Part shown: in pieces, positions 8,101 through 13,912 of the stretch
Numbering within the stretch: the stretch's first letter is position 1
Layout of the letters: each line of letters begins with the position of its first letter
DNA from: Amoeboradix gromovi
Taxonomy: Eukaryota; Sanchytriomycota; Sanchytriomycetes; Sanchytriales; Sanchytriaceae
Direction of reading: 5' to 3'
Length of the DNA: 13,912 nt
NCBI GenBank assembly: GCA_018985225.1
Contig: JADGIF010000223.1
Coordinates: 1-13,912 of the forward strand
Made by a program: the position numbers and the translations under genes
The notes under the pieces: model-generated
What the model saw: only the letters and a program-made list of their open reading frames with translations
Told to the model about the DNA's origin: nothing
Databases searched by the model: none

Positions 8101-10802
8101 TATGCAACAAGTATTGCAGGTTAACAAGCATTTACATTCGCAAGACATATACACTGATTATCAGTCTCTGCAGACGTTTGCCAAGATATTGCCAACGCTA
8201 ATTGATGTATTCGAGGACTCACTGTCAACCACAGATGTTCAAACCAAATTACAGACCAAGACATCGTTGGGTGGAACTAATAGTGTTATCAATCCAACCG
8301 CCACCTTGCTGGGGTTGCCTGGTAGTCCGTCATCTCCAAACACTGCTAGTAGTGGTATAACGAGTTCCAACGCGCCTCAAATCAACGTCAATAGTCCATC
8401 TATATTATCTGGCGTTATTGCAGCCACAATGCTCATTATATTCCATTTGCTAGATAAACAAGAACTTTTAGCAGTCTTTCATAATGAGTTGAATACTCAC
8501 ACAAATGAAAAATCAACAAGATTACTAAAGCTGATAATGAACTCAATAAACAGCATGATTGTGGGCGAATGCTTCCCTGATGAATGGAGTAATATTACAC
8601 TATTTACAAATAAGACAGCGCTTAAGATGTTTGAAGTAGTTGGTATGCTTAGTCTACAGCGATTGCATATCATCCAAAAAGGCCCGTTTGGTCCTACTAT
8701 GAGTTTTGATAAAACTATTTGGGTGTCATTGTTTAAAGGAGTTTTAAATTTGTTACAAAACCATTTCTTTAACACAAGAAAGGAATCGCAGCAGTTTAAG
8801 AGAGTTGAAATGATATTAGATGCTAATATAGAAATAGAGGGTGCTCAATTCCTGAAGTCCCTATGGGATGCCATCGGTATCGACAATTATCATTTGCAGT
8901 TAACAAATGACCTAATGAGCCATGTCTGTCAATTGAGCGTTAGCTCTAATACTACATGTCAGCAGAGTAGTGCATATATTCTATTTAGTATGATGAAGAG
9001 AGAGTACCAGTTCTGTGCTAGCGTACAACGAATAGAAACTTTAATAATCGAAGAATTGGATAAGCTCTTCAGCATGGGACTAGGTGATGATGGATATAGA
9101 AAGGCTTTAATTTACAATTTAACTACTTACCACAAATATCTACTAATCGACGATGGCTTCAAAATGGCAGTTGAAAAGGTGATTTACAACATAAACCAAT
9201 TCTGTGTTCTGGTGCTGAATGTCAGGCAGCTTGATCAGTATGGGGATGAATACGAAGAAGAAAGGTGGGACGGAATACTAAAATTAGCATTTTTCATGAA
9301 AACTGTGAATAAGCAGGATATCTACATCAAATACATCCATCACTTGAGCCAGATGCAGTTGAAGAGAAACAACTTTGTAGAAGCAGGCTTGACGCTACTT
9401 CATCATGCAGCAATATTAGAGTGGGGAGATGGTATGGTGCCCGTTTATGCTGATATTGGATTCAACAAGGAACAGAGCCAGTTTGAGAGAAAAGAAGAAT
9501 TGTACTGTACTATTCTAGAGTACTTTGATGAAGGCAAGGCTTGGGAAAAGGGAATATTGCTAGCAAAAGAGCTCTGCACTCAGTATGAGCAGCGTTCTTA
9601 TGACTACAAGAAGTTGGCAAACATGTTGAAGAGACTGGGAGTGTTGTATGAAAGCATAATAAACAAAGAGAGATACCATTCAGAGTACTTCAGGGTAGGG
9701 TTCTATGGGAAGGCATGGCCTATGGGGATCAGGAATAAGTTGTTCATATATCGTGGCTTTGAGTTCGAAAAGATCAGCGTGTTTTGCGAGCGCATCTTAA
9801 ACAAGCATGCTGGAAGCATGATGCTCAAAAACAACAACGCACCTACTGAGGAAATATTGCAGAGTAATAAGAAACACATTCAAATAACTGCCGTGCAATG
9901 TGAACCGCAACAACAATCAATCTTTACAAACGAGAATGTGCCAGAAGTAGTAAAGAACTATTACATTTCGAACGAGATAGAACATTTCTCATTTAGTAGA
10001 CCTTTTCGTAAGGGCGCTAAAACTGGAAACGAGTTTCTGGATTTGTGGACTGAAAAAACTATTTACAAAACTGCGGAGAGGTTCCCACATGCATTGAAGA
10101 GGAGCATGATTGTAAGTAATGAGAAGGTGGAGTATTCACCGATAGAAAATGCTCTCAAGACCATGATTGGAAAGAATAAAGAGCTGGCAACTCTGGAGAC
10201 CATGTTTAGTCAAAAGGATGCCAACAAGCTAAATTGCAATCCGCTGACCATGAGCTTGAATGGTAGTGTAGATGCACCGGTAAACGGAGGAGTGCCGATG
10301 TATAAGAAAGCATTCTTAAATGATGAATTCAAGTTAAAATACCCTGACAAGGCTGAGTTTGTGCCACAACTAGCAGATGCGATAGATGAGCAAATTATTA
10401 TCATTAGTAGATGCTTGGATGTGCACAGCAAGGTAGTTATACCTGCAATGAGACCATTACATGAGAATTTGGTAAAAAGTAACTAAAACTTATGTAGTGT
10501 ATATAAAAAACTATGGAGAAGATGTAGAGAGACTAGGAATACCACCGCCATCCTTGGAATTGCCCTCTCCTGTGATTTCGGTCGCGAACTCGAAAGATGA
10601 GACTAGTTCTGTCTTGAGTAAAGATAGTGAGGAACACGTGAAACCATTAAAGGAAATGGATAAAAATGCGACTATAAGAAAGAAACCACAAGAAAGGGAA
10701 CGAGCAAGTAGTATGTTGTTAAACGAAGTTGGAGTGAAGGAAACAACGGCAAAGGACAGATTATTGAGCAAAGCATTTGGGAAAAAGGGTGCACCAAGTT
10801 AA
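5111..10802 (+). CDS. DCK1: DOCK-family Rho/Rac guanine-nucleotide exchange factor
   Basis: DOCK proteins load GTP on Rac/Rho-type GTPases and usually work with an ELMO partner (Dck1 with Lmo1 in yeast). Order visible: N-terminal SH3 (about residues 17-96; AVAIAQFIPI, GWYRGYV, GIFPANHV); C2/DHR1 phosphoinositide-binding domain (about 510-665; RNKIHVTLRSGDFQ, LQPVYNETF); a long helical-repeat region with a Ser/Asn/Pro-rich insert (about 1055-1100); and DHR2 (from about 1390; YRVGFYGKAWP-like segment FRVGFYGKAWP, ERFPHALKRS). SVDAPVNGGVPMYKKAF at about 1719-1735 matches the DHR2 nucleotide-sensor loop, with V1720 or V1724 as the likely sensor valine. The first frame is 1791 codons to a TAA at 10484-10486. 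Splicing 5111-10478 to 10498-10802 restores the helix (LVKMYIKNYGEDVERLGIPP) and adds a charged tail, about 1890 aa in all, typical for the family. Confidence 0.93.
10479..10497 (+). other. Candidate 19-nt intron near the DOCK 3' end
   Basis: The interval is gtaactaaaacttatgtag, with GT and AG ends and an internal CTAA. It contains the stop codon that ends the first frame. Removing it puts the downstream 101-codon frame in phase. The only other phase-compatible choice I found nearby is 10472-10529 (58 nt, GTAAAAAG...TAGAG), which is a more ordinary size but would delete the helix-like residues KMYIKNYGEDVE. Confidence 0.45.
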
Positions 10803-10832
10803 AATAAATAACGGTCTATTTTAGATTTACTT

Positions 10833-11296
10833 TCATTCTAATATAAAGTGACAGGAACTGCCAACGATCCTGAAAAACTTATCTCTGGAATTTTGAGTTT
10901 TGGCACGAAACTCATCCTTGTCTATATATGATGACCTGTTTTTGCTTTTCTTCAGTTTTTCAAAAAGCCTATTCATCTCTCTATCCTTGTCTTCCAAAAT
11001 CTTTCTTTCAAGCTCTGCCATTGACTTGATACAGTTTTTCATAACCAATACAGCCTTGGAATAAAAGATGCTGCGTATCGTATCCGGTTTTTATCGTTCT
11101 CCTTCTTCATTGTTCTATTTACCAATTCTACAATATCTTTGTATTCTTTAGCCAAGATTATTTTCTTGTTCAAGTCTGGAATTTCTGGAATCAAATTTGC
11201 AGTATTAGTTTGATGTAAACAAAAGTCTGCTCTCAAAAACCTTAGTTCTGCACCCTTATTAGCTACTGCAGTGACAAGGTATAAAAACGGTTGCAT
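10833..11296 (-). CDS. Hypothetical coiled-coil-like protein, two exons, about 131 aa
   Basis: Two overlapping minus-strand frames make one plausible protein if a 68-nt intron (11055-11122) is removed: exon 1 is 11296-11123 (58 codons, from ATG), exon 2 is 11054-10833 (73 codons plus TGA). Exon 1 reads MQPFLYLVTAVANKGAELRF and PEIPDLNKKIILAKEYKDI. Exon 2 is strongly helical and charged (SMAELERKILEDKDREMNRL, then FEKLKKSKNR), suggesting a short coiled coil. A TTG-initiated frame extends seven codons further upstream, but ATG 11294-11296 is the natural start. The stop lies 30 bases from the convergent DOCK stop. A plain frameshift is the alternative to the intron. Family not recognised. Confidence 0.5.
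11055..11122 (-). other. Candidate 68-nt intron in the coiled-coil gene
   Basis: On the minus strand it starts GTAAATAG and ends in a pyrimidine-rich TCTTTTATTCCAAG. It starts and ends in phase 0 (DIVEL joined to AVLVMKNC), linking two frames that otherwise need a frameshift. No clear branch point is visible. Confidence 0.45.
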
Positions 11297-11344
11297 CGAG
11301 GAGTTGTTTTGTGTCAATTTAAGATATGCAGTTGTGTATATTCT

Positions 11345-11830
11345 AAGTTGGAATTCCTAGTTTGCTAGAATATCAAGAGCTTCCACAAAGAAACTGAAAA
11401 ATTCACTCGCTAAGCTACAGTTATTACTTGCTTCTACTGCCTTGGTCGAGATTGAATCAGGATGCATACATGTTCCTTGCTGCGATATAGTCGCTGTCTT
11501 CTTCTAATTTCATTATGTGCATATGTCTGAAATCAGTTTTCTTTAGATTCTCAAACGTGCAAAAGTTTGACTACTAAATGCTTTATTTCGCTCTACTAAA
11601 TTCTTCCTTATTTTGACAATAACTTCATTTTTAGAACATTTTCTAAGTGTGATATAAGGAATTTTGTATCCCTTAGCAATGTCTCTAAACTTTTAATATT
11701 CCGGCTCAGATAACTTGGAACCATATGGCAGATGAAAAAACGAATATCAAGTTTTTGTTTAATTACCAAGCTATAGAAGGAAGAAATGTTGTAACCTGTA
11801 ATTACGATCAATGTTTTATTCTATTAGAAT
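11345..11830 (-). mobile_element. Decayed Fanzor/TnpB-type element, copy 3
   Basis: The left part aligns with copies 1 and 2: TTCCACAAAGAAACT against TTCCACAGAGCAACT, CACTCGC, ACAGTTATT against ACAGTGATT, GATTGAATCAGGATGCA against GATTGAATAAGGATGCA, and GTTCCTTGCTGC. To the right is degraded nuclease coding sequence on the minus strand. The right block shared by copies 1 and 2 is not seen here, so this copy is truncated or more diverged. It is wedged between the coiled-coil gene and the dynein light-chain gene, probably within the coiled-coil gene's upstream region. Confidence 0.6.
11466..11826 (-). pseudogene. Fanzor/TnpB C-terminal fragment, copy 3
   Basis: In one minus-strand frame, KGYKIPYITLRKCSKNEV leads into NKAFSSQTFARL, the counterpart of NEAFTSQTCTRY in copy 2. 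A frame change then gives ENLKKTDF and, further on, EEDSDYIAARNM, which matches the third RuvC motif region. The ribbon cysteines are lost (QTF in place of QTC; HMHIMK where CTNC stands in copy 1). Upstream, a separate frame at 11608-11826 (KTLIVITGYNISSFYS) may be more of the nuclease body. At least two frameshifts and several stops make it non-functional. Confidence 0.6.
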
Positions 11831-11856
11831 AGGTACCTGCGTACTTGTGCTTGTCT

Positions 11857-12162
11857 TTATTTAAAATAACATCCATAAACCACAATACCTAATACATACT
11901 CACTTGTCTTGTATACATATTCAACCAATCCATCTTTATCAGAATCCCAAATAGATTGCGAGGTCATCAACATGGTTGCTAGTTGTTGGATATTAACATG
12001 CACGATCCACTTGTAATTCGAATATTGCTTCAACTGATCAATTACTTCCTGCGCAATCTGGTTAAATAACTGTAGTTGCATCACTTGCTCAAATGATTTG
12101 CTTTGAAGAGATTTATCGCATATTCCTTGGATCATTACTTTGATCTTGTCTTTGGGGAACAT
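11857..12162 (-). CDS. DYNLT: Tctex-type dynein light chain
   Basis: The 101-aa product matches the Tctex1/DYNLT family in length and in its C-terminal half: SNYKWIVHVNIQQL, SIWDSDKDGLVEYVY and a final VVYGCYFK, where the family has a (K/Y)(W/Y)IV(Q/H)V strand, a WD-D loop and a (V/F)(F/Y)GCYY-type end. These light chains bind dynein intermediate chain and cargo adaptors in the cytoplasmic dynein complex. The family forms homodimers through this beta-strand region. The start is ATG 12160-12162, 65 bases from the RPS8 stop on the same strand. AATAAA overlaps the TAA stop. The N-terminal half (helices, LQLFNQIAQEVIDQL) is more diverged, so the exact subfamily is open. Confidence 0.85.
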   Translation of the reverse strand: MFPKDKIKVMIQGICDKSLQSKSFEQVMQLQLFNQIAQEVIDQLKQYSNYKWIVHVNIQQLATMLMTSQSIWDSDKDGLVEYVYKTSEYVLGIVVYGCYFK

Positions 12163-12227
12163 CGAGTTGTTTTAGCAATTGAAAATAAAATTCACAAAAT
12201 CGTTTGAAATTTATAAAAAGTATTTAT

Positions 12228-12839
12228 TTAGCTCTTCTTTGATTTGATTTTCTTCAAGTAAAACTCTAGCTCCTTTCCTTCCAAGATATATCCATCGCAA
12301 CGACCACTTTGGCCGGGTCTGGAAGCAATTCTTGCATAAACGCGTCCAGATGTGAACTGATCTACTAAATTAGTTTCAACAGCTGCATCCTTTTGTCTAT
12401 CAGTGAGCTTAGCAATAACTTTCTTTGATTTCTTTTTAAGCAATTCCTCAGAAGTCTGAGTCTCGTCTCTTCTGCCTAATGGAACACCGTAATGTGCTTC
12501 ATACCACTGTCTAAATGGTGTAGGATCAATCTGGATGATACCACCTTTAGTCAATGTATTTGTTCTAACCAATTCGTTGTTGCTGGCATTATAAACGACA
12601 CCTAAAATGCGGGTCTTTCTGGTTGATGCTTCAGATCCCCATGAGAAATTACCTGTATCCAATCTCAGTGCTCTGTATTTCGTATTCCCACCGCGAACAC
12701 GAACTGTATGCACTCTTTTTGCTCCAATTTTTGTCATTGCAGGCTGTCTTCCCAATTCAAACTTTCTCTTTTTACGATACTGAGCGCGTTTTGCACCAGT
12801 AGCAGATCTCTTGTGTCTGGAGTCTCTAGTAATTCCCAT
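12228..12839 (-). CDS. RPS8: 40S ribosomal protein eS8
   Basis: The 203-aa product is a full-length eS8, a component of the small ribosomal subunit that binds 18S rRNA. Recognisable blocks run through the whole protein: [19 protein letters not shown] at the start, [65 protein letters not shown], and near the end [20 protein letters not shown]. Residues about 125-155 form the usual variable lysine-rich insert. The fungal-type [16 protein letters not shown] segment is the main clue to the host lineage. There is no intron, unlike many fungal ribosomal protein genes. The stop is merged with the poly(A) signal (TAAATAAA). It lies upstream of the dynein light chain on the same strand. Confidence 0.98.
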   Translation of the reverse strand: MGITRDSRHKRSATGAKRAQYRKKRKFELGRQPAMTKIGAKRVHTVRVRGGNTKYRALRLDTGNFSWGSEASTRKTRILGVVYNASNNELVRTNTLTKGGIIQIDPTPFRQWYEAHYGVPLGRRDETQTSEELLKKKSKKVIAKLTDRQKDAAVETNLVDQFTSGRVYARIASRPGQSGRCDGYILEGKELEFYLKKIKSKKS

Positions 12840-12934
12840 TACAAATGCTAATGATCTGTTTGCACAGGTTATATTTCACGTGTTATGTACCCCTTTGTTG
12901 AAACAAATGACCGTTTTCAAGGGTGTGTTGGCTC
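12840..12934 (-). promoter_or_regulatory. RPS8 upstream region
   Basis: Only about 95 bp separate the RPS8 start from element copy 2. They contain a palindromic CACGTG (E-box core) at 12877-12882, 38 bases before the ATG, and ACACACCC on the minus strand around 12920-12927. Both resemble elements seen in fungal ribosomal-protein promoters, but function is not shown. Confidence 0.3.
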
Positions 12935-13023
12935 CTCGTTAAAAGTCCTGATTTCCGAGAAAATCGAGAATTTCCACAGAGCAACTTAAAGTCACTCCGT
13001 TACAGTGATTGGTCACGCTTGCA
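12935..13023 (-). ncRNA. Candidate omega (guide) RNA region, element copy 2
   Basis: This is the non-coding block directly after the nuclease stop codon, nearly the same in copy 1 and recognisable in copy 3. It carries the shared GTTACAGTGATTG and TTTCCGAGAAAATCGAGAAT segments and ends at the sharp homology limit at 12935. If a guide RNA was made, its guide would have come from bases to the left of 12935, in the RPS8 promoter. Inference from position and conservation only. Confidence 0.35.
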
Positions 13024-13246
13024 CTACCCTGAGGCGGGGATTGAATAAGGATGCAGATACTTGATGTATATGTTCCTTGCTGCCATACGATTTCTTTAAA
13101 GTACCATACCTTGTACATGTCTGACTAGTAAATGCTTCATTACATTCGATTATCGTCTTTCCTCTTTGTTTACACTTGAACTTCAAGCGTTCTTTGAATG
13201 TGTAATGGGACATTGTAGCCATATTTCTTGCGACTTGCTCGACAAG
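13024..13246 (-). pseudogene. Fanzor/TnpB C-terminal fragment, copy 2
   Basis: The minus strand is open from 13246 and reads MSHYTFKERLKFKCKQRGK then TIIECNEAFTSQTCTRYGTL. This is the TnpB/Fanzor pattern of H-x-x-F-x-x-x-L, basic residues, and N-E-A-(F/Y)-T-S-x-T-C entering the zinc ribbon. Where copy 1 has the second CxxC and D-motif codons, this copy has a deletion of about 55-60 bases. It resumes in another frame as MAARNIYIKYLHPYSIPASG and a TAG stop at 13024-13026. The second ribbon half and the third RuvC aspartate are therefore missing, so it cannot be active. Confidence 0.75.
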
Positions 13247-13299
13247 CTACTTATCATTTAGCTAGTATTAAACGATGGCAAGTATATAAGATCATATGT

Positions 13300-13425
13300 C
13301 TTTGTATCCTGCACCTGTTAGTTATTTCTTTAGATTTGACGTATTCAGGATTACATCCATTGATTTCATTTAACATTTGCGAAGATAAAGAATATCGAGT
13401 ATTTAAGCTATTAGAAAAGTCATAA
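13300..13425 (+). pseudogene. Rightward conserved frame of the element, copy 2
   Basis: The frame reads ILHLLVISLDLTYSGLHPLI then SFNICEDKEYRVFKLLEKS and ends TAA at 13423-13425, matching the copy 1 frame codon by codon. The open frame extends left to about 13228 with no homology in copy 1. Family not recognised. Confidence 0.4.
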
Positions 13426-13541
13426 AATTATACAAAAATGCATACAAATTCGCGATAAATGATTTATTCAAGAAAACAATCCAGCTGTTTATGGTAAATG
13501 ATTGAGAAGTATTCTGAAAAATTCTCCTCATTTCTGAGTAG

Positions 13542-13817
13542 GACGAACACCTAGAAACCAGACCAGAAATCCGACATCTTTTTGTCGTCAGATACGATAG
13601 TTTATCAGGAACAAGATGAAATGTAATGTGAAGATGACATACGAAAGACATCCAAAAGCTTTCCTTGTTTGTGAACAAGACGGAACACCAAAATGGTTGT
13701 CAGTTGAGATGTTGCAACACATGCTCAAGTGCTAATCAGCCAAGCTATTTTCAAAGAGATATTAGCAGAGCATTTTTCATGTTGGAAAAATGGCTTGATG
13801 GCATATTATGGGACTGA
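13542..13817 (+). pseudogene. Possible second TnpB-like or zinc-ribbon transposon relic
   Basis: One plus-strand frame, broken by three close stops, reads DEHLETRPEIRHLF, then after the stops NKTEHQNGCQLRCCNTC, YFQRDISRAFFMLEKWLDG, and a TGA. The spacing resembles the end of OrfB/TnpB-like transposon proteins, with a DE(Y/H)-x-T-S entry, a Cx2C pair and (W/F)-x-R-D-x-x-A before a helix. The first cysteine pair is not preserved, so this is a weak pattern match. It differs from the three copies above and lies just right of copy 2. The other frames here (for example 13403-13678 minus) look like shadows. Confidence 0.3.
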
Positions 13818-13912
13818 CATGTCTTTCTAGGAAGTCCTCCGACTTAGAGTTGGGTAGATTTTCTGAAATGGTGTCCCACATAAGCTGAAATGTGAACAAA
13901 GAAGTTACACTA

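Larger units (their letters stand above)
12935..13489 (-). mobile_element. Decayed Fanzor/TnpB-type element, copy 2
   Basis: This copy has the same left and right boundary blocks as copy 1 and the same orientation. It keeps the best-preserved nuclease fragment (13024-13246) and the rightward frame (13300-13425). The homologous unit is slightly shorter than copy 1, mainly because of an internal deletion in the zinc-ribbon codons near 13084-13092 and differences in the centre. No obvious target-site duplication is seen at the limits. Confidence 0.7.

Noticed and set aside
10472-10497. 26-nt intron using GTAAAAAGT and the same AG
   Set aside because: After removal the frame meets TAA within three codons, so it does not extend the DOCK protein.
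13403-13678. 91-aa minus-strand ORF
   Set aside because: It crosses the right limit of element copy 2 and runs antisense to the better-supported plus-strand relics; no recognisable motif.
1-13912. tRNA genes, rRNA and CRISPR arrays
   Set aside because: I found no T-arm-like GTTCGAATC box with a matching acceptor stem, no rRNA sequence and no regularly spaced short repeats; the three dispersed copies are a transposon family, not an array.

Overview
The window looks like nuclear DNA of an AT-rich, compact, early-diverging fungus. The best lineage marker is ribosomal protein eS8 at 12228-12839: its start ([19 protein letters not shown]) and the following [13 protein letters not shown] block are fungal in character. 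A DOCK-family GEF, a Tctex-type dynein light chain, short GT-AG introns and TnpB/Fanzor-like relics also fit an early-diverging fungus, but I cannot name the species.

Layout. 1-523 (+): the end of a gene encoding a CxxC...CxxC protein with a 38-nt intron. 524-1368: no intact gene, only an interrupted minus-strand frame. 1369-2418 (+): lipoyl synthase. 2477-3062: decayed mobile element, copy 1. 3381-4496 (+): a 371-aa unknown protein, convergent with a 93-aa unknown at 4529-4810 (-). 5111-10802 (+): an almost complete DOCK guanine-nucleotide exchange factor (SH3, C2/DHR1, DHR2), whose last ~100 codons lie behind a very small intron. 10833-11296 (-): a two-exon, 131-aa coiled-coil-like unknown. 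11345-11830: decayed element, copy 3. 11857-12162 (-): Tctex-type dynein light chain. 12228-12839 (-): RPS8. 12935-13489: decayed element, copy 2. 13542-13817 (+): a possible different TnpB-like relic.

The host genes are ordinary housekeeping and signalling functions: lipoate cofactor synthesis, Rho/Rac GTPase activation, dynein transport and translation. They do not form one pathway. Intergenic gaps are short, and in several genes the AATAAA poly(A) signal overlaps or directly abuts the stop codon.

The most notable signal is a family of three related relics, all in the same orientation. Each keeps pieces of the C-terminus of a Fanzor/TnpB-type RNA-guided nuclease (NEAFTSQTC, GNLKKT, CTNC, AARNIYI motifs). 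Each is followed by about 100-150 bp of conserved non-coding DNA, in the place where the guide (omega) RNA of such systems is normally encoded. Copies 1 and 2 also share a short conserved rightward reading frame whose substitutions fall mainly at third codon positions. All copies look inactive.
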